A DNA stretch of 47,321 nucleotides. Origin: Desulfovibrio sp. GTDB lineage: Bacteria; Desulfobacterota; Desulfovibrionia; Desulfovibrionales; Desulfovibrionaceae. Positions 1-7,673 of this stretch are shown here, piece by piece. Where the stretch lies: NCBI GenBank assembly GCA_031269345.1, contig JAISZH010000158.1, positions 1-47,321 on the forward strand. The letters are read 5' to 3'. The position numbers and the translations under genes are program-made. The notes beneath the pieces are model-generated. The model did not search any database. It was not told the DNA's origin and was given only the letters and a program-made list of their open reading frames with translations. Each line of letters starts with the position of its first letter. The first letter of the stretch is position 1.

Positions 1-176
1 GGATCGGTTTTCGCATCTGCCCTGACCCATTCGTCAATCTCGGCGCGGCTGAATTTCCAGAGCCTGCCGATCTTATGCGCGGGCATTCCCCTCTCGTTGA
101 TCCATGCGTAAACCGTATCGCGTTTGACCCCCAGGTGAGCCGCTATTTCGTCCACAGAAAGCCAGCGTTCTTCCAT
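1..176 (-). CDS. Excisionase-family helix-turn-helix DNA-binding protein (3' end cut by window edge)
   Basis: The reading frame starts at the ATG at 176 and runs off the left edge, giving 58 codons. It begins MEERWLSVDEIAAHLGVKRD, followed by a VYAWI segment, GRLWKF and a final EIDEWV. This is the usual layout of the small MerR-like/HTH_17 'excisionase family' domain: recognition helix, a wing with K-x-G-R-x-W-x-F, then a terminal helix. Family members bind DNA. They occur as phage or plasmid excisionases and as small regulators at the head of accessory gene blocks such as restriction modules. What it controls lies outside the window, to the left. The coding sequence is clear; the biological role is only inferred from the family. 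Confidence 0.8.
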   Translation of the reverse strand, partial: MEERWLSVDEIAAHLGVKRDTVYAWINERGMPAHKIGRLWKFSRAEIDEWVRADAKTD

Positions 177-379
177 AGTTGCCTTCGTCGATTGGAGACT
201 CTGCCTAAACCGGCATTTACAAGCTGAACCTGTAAAACTTATTTATCATATAGTAGAGACTTGCCAACAGCAAGCATTTATTCGGATCTATTCCTGTTTA
301 TCAGGATTTAATCAAGTTTATTAAACCTCAGTCTCCACCGCTTTGCCTTTGGCTGCCACTTGTGCCGGAAAAGCCGTGA

Positions 380-544
380 TCACCGCATCCACGGTGCTTC
401 CAGCGGCGCTCGCTTCGCCACCTCCAATCTCTCGACCTCCTGATGGAATGCCAAAATTTTCTCCGGCGTGGGCTTGAACGCCGCTATGTCAACGTCGCCC
501 GCCGCGCCGAAGGTATACCAGACCGTCCGGTGAGCATACTCTTT
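380..544 (-). pseudogene. Orphan open fragment, 54 codons, possible gene remnant
   Basis: Between an in-frame TGA at 545-547 and a TGA at 380-382 there is an open minus-strand stretch that reads like normal protein (it contains VWYTFGAAGDVDIAAFKP and then a charged helix). It has no usable start codon except a Met at the third-last position. I do not recognise the family. It lies between the HTH gene and the thiolase remnant, so it may be the 3' end of a gene broken by rearrangement. It could also be a chance open frame. Confidence 0.25.
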
Positions 545-599
545 TCAGTCCCGGCTTTCCTTGCGGAGCGGACGGGCTTTTCTGTACATTTCGTTGGCA

Positions 600-722
600 A
601 GCGGCGCGCGCATTCTGGTTACTCTGCTTTATGGCATGGAAGCGCGCAATGCGAAGCGCGGTCTGGCCACGCTGTGCATAGGCGGCGGACAGGGCGTCGC
701 TTTGCTGGTAGAAAGAGATTAA
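600..722 (+). pseudogene. 3' remnant of a thiolase (acetyl-CoA acetyltransferase) gene
   Basis: In the frame ending at TAA 720-722 the translation contains [13 protein letters not shown], then a basic stretch, then [18 protein letters not shown]. This is the conserved C-terminal end of thiolases: the CIGGG motif carries the second catalytic cysteine, and the GARI segment follows the catalytic His region. Upstream of about position 600 the same frame no longer resembles thiolase and there is no start codon, so about 90% of the gene is missing. A strong hairpin terminator follows directly (729-754), as expected for the original gene end. I read this as debris left by a deletion or recombination. 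Confidence 0.7.
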
Positions 723-728
723 GCGTCC

Positions 729-754
729 GAGGCCCCGGCCTGCGCCGGGGCCTC
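729..754 (+). terminator. Hairpin terminator after the thiolase remnant
   Basis: A perfect 11-bp inverted repeat (GAGGCCCCGGC / GCCGGGGCCTC) with a 4-nt loop starts 7 nt after the thiolase stop codon and is followed by TTATT. GC-rich stem and position fit intrinsic termination, although the T-run is short. Confidence 0.7.
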
Positions 755-785
755 TTATTCGAATTCGGCGGCAGGCGTCCGTTCT

Positions 786-820
786 TGCGGCCGCCAGAGC
801 GATTTCAAACTGAAATGCTA
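786..820 (-). repeat. Dispersed repeat family A, copy 1 (diverged)
   Basis: Read on the minus strand this is a variant of AGAGCAATTTCA-nnn-TGAAATTGCTCT followed by GGCGGCCGC, the unit also found at 31083, 42349 and 46849. The ATTTCA/TGAAAT arms still pair. Confidence 0.6.
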
Positions 821-920
821 TTTGAATTTCCACTCGCTGACAATGACCGCAGTGGTCTGCAATCGCACTGTTTCCGGTCTGTCCTTTCAGGGACGTAAGA
901 GCGGCGGAGGCGTCGCCCGT

Positions 921-1310
921 TTATAGTTTTCTCAAATTGTGCACGTCGATTTCCAGACTCGACCAGTCCCTGTCCACCTCGCCTGTGATTTCCACCGTGT
1001 CCGTTGGGGAAACGTCCTGACCACGCCAGATGTCGTCATCAATGTCCACGTTCACGGTGCCAGTGGCGTCCTTGAATACGTATAAATCCTTGCCCAAATG
1101 CCGCACTACGTTGCCGCGCAGGGTGACTATGGCGTCATCGCGCATTCCCAGCGCCTCTTTGACTGTGATCACAGAGGGCCCGGGTCCGGTGAATCCTCCG
1201 CTTTTGGCCGGTACCGGCATAACGCCCGAAACCAGGGAAGGCGCGGCAAAACAACAGAGCGCAAAGACCAGGGTTGTCGCCCTCAATACATTGACAAAGC
1301 GTTTTTTCAT
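921..1310 (-). CDS. Periplasmic BOF/OB-fold stress protein, YgiW/YdeI (NirD) family
   Basis: The protein has 129 residues from the ATG at 1310, which is preceded by a GAGG-type ribosome binding site; an upstream in-frame ATG at 1394 has none and would bury the signal peptide. Residues 1-29 (MKKRF, then a hydrophobic core ending near VSG) form a signal peptide. The mature part has the bacterial OB-fold pattern of this family: GFTGPGPSVITVKEA, then VTLRGNVV, then LYVFKDATGTVNVDIDDDIWRGQ, then VEITGEVDRD. E. coli homologues are small periplasmic proteins linked to stress tolerance; their ligand is poorly defined. It follows the lactate permease gene on the same strand, 213 nt apart with a repeat hairpin between, so it is probably a separate unit. 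Confidence 0.85.
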   Translation of the reverse strand: MKKRFVNVLRATTLVFALCCFAAPSLVSGVMPVPAKSGGFTGPGPSVITVKEALGMRDDAIVTLRGNVVRHLGKDLYVFKDATGTVNVDIDDDIWRGQDVSPTDTVEITGEVDRDWSSLEIDVHNLRKL

Positions 1311-1432
1311 GCTGCCTCCTCTGTTATGGGCACCTCTGGAAACTCCGCTTCCGACAGATTTCAGCCAAGATTTCTCTTCAGAATCAGGTGGCAAAATCTG
1401 TTGAGTTCGAGTTTTTGGAGTGTGTTAATTTT

Positions 1433-1500
1433 AGAGCGGTTCACGAATGAACCGAGTGAATTGCTCTGCAAGGATTTGCAGCGCAAATCCTTGCAGAGCG
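1433..1500. repeat. Dispersed repeat family C, copy 1 (16-bp perfect hairpin)
   Basis: The segment reads AGAGCGGTTCACGAATGAA, then GCTCTGCAAGGATTTG, a 5-nt loop and the exact reverse complement of that arm (1463-1499). A close copy lies at 46724-46784. It sits between lldP and the downstream OB-fold gene and could end lldP transcription. Confidence 0.75.
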
Positions 1501-1523
1501 TGTTGACACTTAAAGTTAACGTT

Positions 1524-3290
1524 TTAGAACTGTAAGCCGAAGTTCATGCCGATGAGCACCCAGGCGATAATGCCCACCACAACGCCGTAAAGCAGGAAAG
1601 GCCAGAAGGTCTTTTTGAGAATGTCGCCTTCTCGGTTGAGCAGGCCCACGACCGTGCAGACGGCCACAATATTGTGGATGCAGATCATGTTGCCCATGGC
1701 GCCGCCGGCCGCCTGGGCAGCGACGATAATGGGACGGGAAAGCTTGAGGCTGCCGGCCACATCCCACTGGAAGAGGCCGAAGAGCATGTCGGAAACAGTG
1801 TTGGAACCTGTAATGAAGGCGCCCAGACCGCCGACATAGGAGGCGAACATGGGCCAGATGGGGCCCAGCACGGAGGCTATGGTCGTGGCCATGGCCATGG
1901 GCATGGAGGGCAGGAACTTCGCCGTGCCGCCGGCCACCTGGGCAACCATGTCAGGGTTGAAGCCGGATCCCTGGAAGATCTTTACCAGAGCCACCGAGGC
2001 GCACAAAGAGATGGTGGCCGCTTTCATCTTGATGGCGGTATCCTTCCATGCCTTGATCGCTTTGTCTGCCGGCATCTTGTGCATCACGGCCGTCAACAGC
2101 GCCACAAGCATGAACGGTATGGTTCCGGGCAGATAAAGCAGTTTCAGGCTGTCATTGACCGCGCCCATTTTCTTGCCGGCCACATCCACCGCCCCATAGC
2201 CCAGAATCTCATTGAAGGACACCACGCCGTGAGCGTTCAGCCAGCCCTTGAGGCCGAGGGCGTCGATACGGGTCACAACCAGAATGAGGCCGATGATGAC
2301 GTAGGGCAGCCAGGCCATGAACTGGCTCATGTGCGCCTTCATCTCGGTCTTCTCCGAGAAGGAGATGTCGCCCGTCCAGTCCTTTTCCCACTTGCCGGGA
2401 TCGCCGAAGGTCCATACGTCCTCTGGTACGCAGAAGCCCTTCTTGGCGCCGGTGACTATGATCCCCAGACCGATGAGGGCGCCCACCAGGGAGGGAATTT
2501 CCGGACCGACTACCCAGGCCAGGAATATGTAGGGGACGACAAAGGAAAACGCGGCGAAAACACAGAATTTCCATGCGGCGAAGCCGTCCTTCCAGGAACG
2601 GTTGGGGCCGAAGAAGCGGGTGATAAAGCCCAAAGTGAAGATGGGCAGGATAAAGGCCATGGGACCGTGCATCAAGGTGACATTTTCACCGATTATTTTG
2701 TAGAATTGATCCAGACTGGTCAGTGCCGGCACGGTGCCGGAAGAAATCAGGGCTTCCACGGCTCCCTTGAGAGAGGCCCCGAAGCCCACGATAATGGGTG
2801 TGCCGACGGCTCCGAAGGTCACCGGGAAGGAGTTGAAGATCAGGCAGAGCACCGCCGAAGCCAACGGCGGAAAACCGAGGGACAAAAGCAGCGGAGCGGC
2901 AAGGGCCGCCGGCGTGCCGAAGCCGGCCGCGCCTTCGATGAAGGCTCCGAACATGTAGCCGATAATGATGGCCTGAATGCGCATGTCTCTGCTTATTGTC
3001 TGCATGCCGTACTGGATGGTTTCCATGCCGCCGGAATACTGCATCGTGTGGAGGATAAGCAGGGCGCCGAACACGATGATCAGCACGCCCACGGCGCTTA
3101 TAACCCCTTGAATGCTGAGGGCGGCGATATAGCTGACGGGCAGTTTCCAGAAGATTAACGCGCTCACGGCGCAGACCAGCCAGGAAATGGGCATGGCCTT
3201 CATGGCGCCCATGCGCATGCCGACCATGAGCACCAGCGCTACCAGGATCGGCAGAAATGCCACAACGGCCAATGTCGTGATGTTTTCCAT
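1524..3290 (-). CDS. lldP: L-lactate permease, LctP/LldP family
   Basis: The 588-residue protein is almost entirely hydrophobic, with about 12-14 predicted membrane segments, and has family landmarks: an N-terminal GMRMGAMKAMPISW region, then GYMFGAFIEGAAGFGTPAALAAPLL, and near the C-terminus a GSNTVSDMLFGLFQ region followed by AAQAAGGAMGNMICIHN. It imports lactate with protons across the inner membrane; for a sulfate reducer lactate is a main electron donor. The start ATG at 3290 follows AGGAGAGGTT. No lactate dehydrogenase genes are adjacent. The length matches the family. Substrate could also include glycolate, as in other LctP members. Confidence 0.95.
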   Translation of the reverse strand: MENITTLAVVAFLPILVALVLMVGMRMGAMKAMPISWLVCAVSALIFWKLPVSYIAALSIQGVISAVGVLIIVFGALLILHTMQYSGGMETIQYGMQTISRDMRIQAIIIGYMFGAFIEGAAGFGTPAALAAPLLLSLGFPPLASAVLCLIFNSFPVTFGAVGTPIIVGFGASLKGAVEALISSGTVPALTSLDQFYKIIGENVTLMHGPMAFILPIFTLGFITRFFGPNRSWKDGFAAWKFCVFAAFSFVVPYIFLAWVVGPEIPSLVGALIGLGIIVTGAKKGFCVPEDVWTFGDPGKWEKDWTGDISFSEKTEMKAHMSQFMAWLPYVIIGLILVVTRIDALGLKGWLNAHGVVSFNEILGYGAVDVAGKKMGAVNDSLKLLYLPGTIPFMLVALLTAVMHKMPADKAIKAWKDTAIKMKAATISLCASVALVKIFQGSGFNPDMVAQVAGGTAKFLPSMPMAMATTIASVLGPIWPMFASYVGGLGAFITGSNTVSDMLFGLFQWDVAGSLKLSRPIIVAAQAAGGAMGNMICIHNIVAVCTVVGLLNREGDILKKTFWPFLLYGVVVGIIAWVLIGMNFGLQF

Positions 3291-3321
3291 AACCTCTCCT
3301 CTTTACGGTAAAAAATTACTG

Positions 3322-3348
3322 CCATGCCATTCGGAGAATGCCATGACG
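3322..3348. repeat. Dispersed repeat family F, copy 1
   Basis: The stretch GCCATTCGGAGAATGCCATGAC is closely related to those at 17429-17450 and 31445-31466. It can form a small hairpin (CATTC/GAATG). Confidence 0.55.
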
Positions 3349-3607
3349 CCGCCCCGCCTCGTTGCGCGAGCAAAGCAAAAGTTCTTTGCGCCCCTCACGC
3401 CTGTTGCGACAATACAGGCGTAACGCCGCGCATGCTCATTGGGGATGCCGTTGTCGCAAAGTTAGTTGCCACATTGTCAATTCCAAGGAATTTTAGACGT
3501 AACCTCCTTTGATAACAGTGATAAAGACAAACAGACCATGCCAATGAAGCCATACACACAGTTATCCAAGGCGATGTCCTTGCCGGAAAACCGGCCGCGC
3601 AGACCTG

Positions 3608-3733
3608 CATGGAAATCTGAGCGGCGGCCCGGCGGCCGCTATCGCCGCGAAGCGGCGCAAGTCGTCTGAAAACCGCGTTTTCGGCTGACGATCCTCCGCA
3701 GGAAAAGTTTACTTTTCAATGCGGGTATCAATA
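3608..3733 (-). repeat. Dispersed repeat family D, copy 1
   Basis: This is about 125 bp and matches, in opposite orientation, the copy at 17671-17804. It contains three nested palindromes: a GGCGGCC/GGCCGCT arm pair, GCCGC-GAA-GCGGC, and GTCTGAAAACC-GCG-TTTTCGGCTGAC. It ends with AAGTTTACTTTTCAATGCGG and then a TATCAATA tail. Confidence 0.8.
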
Positions 3734-3936
3734 GAGAACAACCATACAAAAAACGAAATATGAGGCTGGTGAGGAGTCAAAAGTCTCTGTGAAACTATCC
3801 TAAATCCGGAAAAAGTCAATCAGATTTCTTTTTTATCGAGGTTTTCCCGGCTCATGAAAATTCGGGGGGTTGTCGGGTAAATCTTTGCGGCAGAACGCTT
3901 GGGGGAGTGTTTTGCCCGCAGATGTGCAAGTATATT

Positions 3937-4956
3937 TCAGGTGCAGACCTTCCAGAACAGGGCCGCCAGGCTCATGAATCCGCAAAGCATCCCGACCCCG
4001 CGCGCATGCCGGATCAGTCTGGAGCAGTTTTCCGAACGCCAGCGGCCGTTTTCCGGTCCCAGGTACGGCTTCTGCTTTATCCTGCCGAAATAGGGGGTAG
4101 GGCCGCCGCAACGGCCGGCAAAGAGCCAGGCCGCCGCCGCCATGGGCAGTCCGGCGTTCGGGCTTTCCCCAAGCGCGCCTTCACGCAGCAAGGCGAAAAA
4201 GCCCGGCGTTTCGGGAAGTTTCTCCGGCGTACACCCCGCTGTGTAACCTCTTTTGCCGATTTTGCCGATAAAGCCGGCAAGGCGCTCCAGGCGGGCCGTG
4301 AGCAGCATAAGCGCAACGCACAGGCGAGCCGGGATCCAGGCGAAAATGTCGTCCGCCAGGGCGGATGCCCGGCCGAAGAGGATATAGCGGTCGGTTTTGT
4401 AGCCCCACATGGAATCCAGTGTGCTCACGCTTTTGTAGCACCACAAACCGGCGGGCCCTGCCGCGCAGAGCCAGAAATAAGGGGCTACAAAGGCGTCGTT
4501 CAGGTTTTCGCTCACGCTTTCGGCGAGCGAGCGATACAAATCGTCAATTCCCATGTCCCCGGTATCGCGAGAGACGAGCATCTGCACGGCAAGCCGCGCC
4601 TCTGGCAGCCTTTCCGCCCGATTTTCCGCCTCCCGCACGGCTTGCAGGGCAAGACGGCTTTCGCGCTCAAGGCTTCCCAACGCCAGCCCGGACCAGCAAA
4701 GGCAGACGGCGGCGCAAAACCCGGCAACGCCGGGCAGGGCGCATAGCAAATAGGAGGCGGCCGCGCTTGCGGCGCAGATGAGGCACAAAGCGGCCGTTCC
4801 GGCTTGAGCGGGAGCGGCGGTTTTCCGGGCCAGGGCCTCGGCGCTTGCGGCCAGAAGGCCTATGCCCTGCACCGGATGCGGCGCCCTGCGCGGGTAAGTG
4901 GCGTAGATATCCGCGAACAGGGCCAAGGGCGCGATAAAGGAGAAGGTGACGCTCAT
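3937..4956 (-). CDS. cbiB: Adenosylcobinamide-phosphate synthase, CbiB/CobD family
   Basis: The 339-residue membrane protein matches CbiB: near the N-terminus ADIYATYPRRAPHPVQGIG (family D-P-x-x-x-P-H-P-V-x-x-I-G), and further on SVSENLNDAFVAP, the ENxxD motif of the family, then SMWGYKTDRY and FGRASALADDIFAWIPAR. It attaches aminopropanol or its phosphate to adenosylcobyric acid, a late step of cobamide synthesis, in the inner membrane. The start at 4956 overlaps the stop of the histidine phosphatase gene (ATGA), indicating translational coupling. An in-frame upstream extension to 5070 lies inside that gene and was rejected. No other cobamide genes are in the window. Confidence 0.9.
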   Translation of the reverse strand: MSVTFSFIAPLALFADIYATYPRRAPHPVQGIGLLAASAEALARKTAAPAQAGTAALCLICAASAAASYLLCALPGVAGFCAAVCLCWSGLALGSLERESRLALQAVREAENRAERLPEARLAVQMLVSRDTGDMGIDDLYRSLAESVSENLNDAFVAPYFWLCAAGPAGLWCYKSVSTLDSMWGYKTDRYILFGRASALADDIFAWIPARLCVALMLLTARLERLAGFIGKIGKRGYTAGCTPEKLPETPGFFALLREGALGESPNAGLPMAAAAWLFAGRCGGPTPYFGRIKQKPYLGPENGRWRSENCSRLIRHARGVGMLCGFMSLAALFWKVCT

Positions 4957-5636
4957 GCGAACTCCACCTTGCGCAGCAGGTTTTCGGAGGCGATATAGAT
5001 GGTGCCGTTTTTCTGTCTCAGATCGAGAATCTCCGCCGCGGTGAGGGACAGGAGAGCGCCGACCAGACACATGTTGACCTGGGCGTGGGCAATAACCAGA
5101 CAGCCTTCCGGGCGATGTCCCGTTCCGGTCCGGCTCGCTGCGCGAGAATTTTCGCCTTCACAATCCCTTCTTTCATGATCCGGGATTTCGGCCTGAACAT
5201 CTCCGCCTCCGGGTAGCCGGTTCAGGTCAGCGGCAAAGCTTTGCGCCCGCAAGAAGACGTCCCTGTAGGATTCTCCACCCGGCCAGGCTGTGTTCCACCG
5301 ATCTTTTTCCCACTGGGCGTAGTAGTCCGGGCAGCTGGCGCGGGTGTCGGACAAAAGCATGCCGTCGCACAGGCCGTGGGCGCACTCCATGAGTCGCGCG
5401 TCGCGCGCGAAGGGCAGACCGAGAACGTCGCTCACGATGTCCGCGGTCGCTGAGCAGCGCCGCAAGGGGCTGGAGTAAATTTTTCCGATTTCCTTGTCCC
5501 TGAAAAACTCGGCCATGGCGTGAACGAGGTCTATGCTTTCGGGGAGCAGCGGGCTGTCCTTGTGTCCCTGCAAGCGGCCTTCCTCATTCCATACTGTTCT
5601 CCCGTGACGCATTATGTATATCGTGCGCGTACTCAT
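4953..5636 (-). CDS. Histidine phosphatase family protein, probable alpha-ribazole phosphatase (CobC-like)
   Basis: The 227-residue protein opens with MSTRTIYIMRHGRTVWNEEG; RHG carries the phosphate-accepting histidine (His11). SSPLRRC supplies the conserved arginine, MECAHGLCDG the acidic residue and VIAHAQVN the second histidine. That last motif is normally SHGG-like, so AHAQ is unusual. Just before it, a hydrophilic Arg/Glu-rich stretch of about 35 residues (roughly residues 144-178) has no counterpart in the compact fold I expect, so this copy seems to carry an insertion. The coupled cbiB gene suggests removal of phosphate from alpha-ribazole phosphate in the lower-ligand branch; a general phosphoglycerate-mutase-like role cannot be excluded. 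Start chosen at 5636 because it overlaps the upstream stop (ATGA) and fits the family N-terminus. Confidence 0.8.
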   Translation of the reverse strand: MSTRTIYIMRHGRTVWNEEGRLQGHKDSPLLPESIDLVHAMAEFFRDKEIGKIYSSPLRRCSATADIVSDVLGLPFARDARLMECAHGLCDGMLLSDTRASCPDYYAQWEKDRWNTAWPGGESYRDVFLRAQSFAADLNRLPGGGDVQAEIPDHERRDCEGENSRAASRTGTGHRPEGCLVIAHAQVNMCLVGALLSLTAAEILDLRQKNGTIYIASENLLRKVEFA

Positions 5637-7351
5637 TTGATTCTGTAGATATAGATGGTTTCCCAAAAGCTCTCTTCAGGGGAGAGGCGCGGTGTTTGCG
5701 AAACCAGGTCGATAGCTCCGGATTTTTCCGTATCAATGGCTACGGATGAGACAATGTGGGAAACTCCCATGCGCCGCAACTGCTTATAATCGAGATCCAC
5801 ATGCTGGGGCACGGCTTCATTGCGCATCCAGTCCAGGGCGCCAGCTTGGAAGATATAGCAGCGCGAGCCCCAATCGTCAAAATATTCTTTTATGACGGGG
5901 TCTTTTTCCAGTTCAGCCGCGATGATCACGCGAAACTCCCGTTTATGGCGCAGCGAATAGGTGGGCTCGTACAAATCGATGCCGCGAAAGCCGTTGAACG
6001 AGGTAACGGTCGGGGACATGCCGAATGTTACGGTTCGGATGTCCTTTTTGTTTTCAGGAATCGCGGCCGAGGCCCGGGCGAACAATTCGGGGGCGAAGAA
6101 GCGCCGGAAGGAGGATTCCGGTACGGGCATGGTGTCTTTGGTTCGCAATTCTATGATCGCGAACTGGACGCCCGCGCCCAGAAAAAGCAGAATGGCGAGC
6201 AGGCGTTTCAGAGACGCGTCCAGTGCCGTCTTTTCGATCATATTCAGAATTTGGAAGCAGGAGACGGCGAAGCAGGCGTACCAGAGTATCTGGTTCAGAT
6301 ACCAGAACCGCATCTTGACCATTGAGATGAGCGGCAGGCTTTCTTTTATCCGGACGATTGGCAGCCAGGAAAAAAAACCTTGGGTGAAGGCGCAGAAAAC
6401 TATGCATAGAAACAGGGCCTGCTGGGTTTTCCCCGGACGGGCCAAATGCGCGCTTTTTTCTCCGGAAAAACAGTTGACCGCGAACACCAGGGCGCAAACC
6501 GGCAAAAGCAGCAGGCGCTGGTAGGTGTTGACGTGGTACTGGCCGTCGATCAGCATGGTCAGCGCCTTTTTCGCCGCCACGTCCAGAGAATAGTCCTGCG
6601 GCCTGTGCAGGGCGCTCAACAGATAATCCTCCCGGTTCAGGGCGAAATCGCCATAGCCTGAGGACATCAGGACGTAGTCATAGTGGGTGATCAGGTAAAG
6701 CACGGCGCAGAGAAACGCGGCCTGAAGGCCGTTTTTGACGCTGTGCCCCGTACGGCGGCGATAAAGCAGAAAGACAAGGTATAAGGCCAGGAGAAAGGCG
6801 GGAGCGTGCAGCAGAAAAGATAAAAAAGGGCATAGGATGAGGACGAGGGCGCGTTTCCAATTCCAGCCGTCCAAAGCGACGCAGAGCAGGGACCAGGCCA
6901 GGAAGGGTGCAACGGCTGTCCCAGTGAAGGCAATTTGATCATAATAAAGGGGGAGCAGGGAGAATTGCAGGGCAAAAAAGGCGCAAAAAAGCGAGCGGCG
7001 TTTCATGTCTGGAATTATCCGCAGCAAAAGCAGATACATGCCGGCAAAACCCAGCAGGTGGCAGGTTATTTTGTGCAGTAGAAGGGCGAAAGCCGGGGGA
7101 AACAGGATAAAGAAGAACCCGCCCAGGTGCAGATTGAGGTAATTGCCCGTACCGGTCAATCTGGCCGGGATAAAAGCGCGGAATTCCTCGCTGTTGAAAA
7201 AAAGCCCTGCTCCCAGGTGTTTCCATGGGAAAAGCATGTCCAAAAAATCGTGGATATGGATTGGAATGTCCGGCCACTGCAGAAAATAACTGCGGCTATG
7301 CAGGATGATTGCCGCCAGAGCGCAGAAGGTGTATGTCAGAAAGCGGGGCAT
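5633..7351 (-). CDS. Polytopic membrane protein of unknown function (GT-C-like architecture)
   Basis: From the ATG at 7351 the protein has 572 residues. It starts with a membrane segment (MPRFLTYTFCALAAIILHS), then a loop with HIHDFLDMLFPWKHL, then about 9-10 hydrophobic segments to about residue 400, and a soluble C-terminal domain of about 170 residues (FRGIDLYEPTYSLRHKREF to the end). Many membrane segments plus an acidic first loop and a C-terminal extracytoplasmic domain recall GT-C glycosyltransferases and the uncharacterised DUF6044 proteins; I cannot confirm either. It is the first gene of the operon with the phosphatase and cbiB (ATGA overlap at 5633-5636). The alternative ATG at 7393 would add 14 residues before the membrane segment. 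Neither start has a convincing ribosome binding site. Confidence 0.7.
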   Translation of the reverse strand: MPRFLTYTFCALAAIILHSRSYFLQWPDIPIHIHDFLDMLFPWKHLGAGLFFNSEEFRAFIPARLTGTGNYLNLHLGGFFFILFPPAFALLLHKITCHLLGFAGMYLLLLRIIPDMKRRSLFCAFFALQFSLLPLYYDQIAFTGTAVAPFLAWSLLCVALDGWNWKRALVLILCPFLSFLLHAPAFLLALYLVFLLYRRRTGHSVKNGLQAAFLCAVLYLITHYDYVLMSSGYGDFALNREDYLLSALHRPQDYSLDVAAKKALTMLIDGQYHVNTYQRLLLLPVCALVFAVNCFSGEKSAHLARPGKTQQALFLCIVFCAFTQGFFSWLPIVRIKESLPLISMVKMRFWYLNQILWYACFAVSCFQILNMIEKTALDASLKRLLAILLFLGAGVQFAIIELRTKDTMPVPESSFRRFFAPELFARASAAIPENKKDIRTVTFGMSPTVTSFNGFRGIDLYEPTYSLRHKREFRVIIAAELEKDPVIKEYFDDWGSRCYIFQAGALDWMRNEAVPQHVDLDYKQLRRMGVSHIVSSVAIDTEKSGAIDLVSQTPRLSPEESFWETIYIYRIK

Positions 7352-7673
7352 AATGTTTTGAGGGTAATCCGCGAATGACCAAGAAGGTAGCATGGGCCTT
7401 CAGGCCGGGGTCTCAAACCGTAAAGGAAGCTCAGATGACCATCAGTAAACATTGTCGCGCAATGGCGTTGGGCAAAAATATCATTCGTAAGTCAACACCT
7501 TCAATGTTTTTTCTGGCGTTTGCCGCTTGCCGGAGCGCCCGGAAAAGCAGGCGGGAAACGCCGCCGCCGGTTTTTTAGCGGGATTCCGCGGAGGTTTTGC
7601 GCGTGTTTACTATTCCACGGTATGCTGATATCATGAAAATATTACCTGTATAAATTATTGGAGTTTTCGTATT
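7352..7673. other. 322-bp divergent intergenic region
   Basis: Both flanking genes read outward, so two promoters are expected. Before the plus-strand cyclase gene, GGAG at 7660-7663 is a ribosome binding site 10 nt from the ATG. CTGATA (7625) and TATAAA (7649), 18 bp apart, resemble a promoter, but the predicted start point would cut into the ribosome binding site, so it is uncertain. I see no convincing gene; a 67-codon open frame at 7375-7578 has no family features. Confidence 0.4.

Larger units (their letters stand above)
3291..3936. other. 646-bp gene-free gap between lldP and cbiB, partly filled by repeats
   Basis: This gap contains a family F palindrome (3322-3348), a family D repeat (3608-3733) and about 200 bp of AT-richer sequence (3734-3936) in which I see no gene. 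The lldP promoter should lie here. On the minus strand TTGGAA and TAACTT stand 16 bp apart (about 3463-3490), a weak sigma-70 candidate. Confidence 0.5.

Noticed and set aside
443-898. 151-codon plus-strand ORF in the left region
   Set aside because: It runs out of frame over the thiolase remnant and its terminator, and its translation is Arg-rich without motifs.
1674-3158. 494-codon open frame opposite lldP
   Set aside because: Shadow of the lactate permease gene, His/Gly/Asp-rich with no known motif.
3456-3471. Sigma-54-like promoter (TGGCA...TTTGC on the minus strand) upstream of lldP
   Set aside because: The GG and GC elements are one base too far apart (11 instead of 10 between them), and the CAC of the consensus is not kept.
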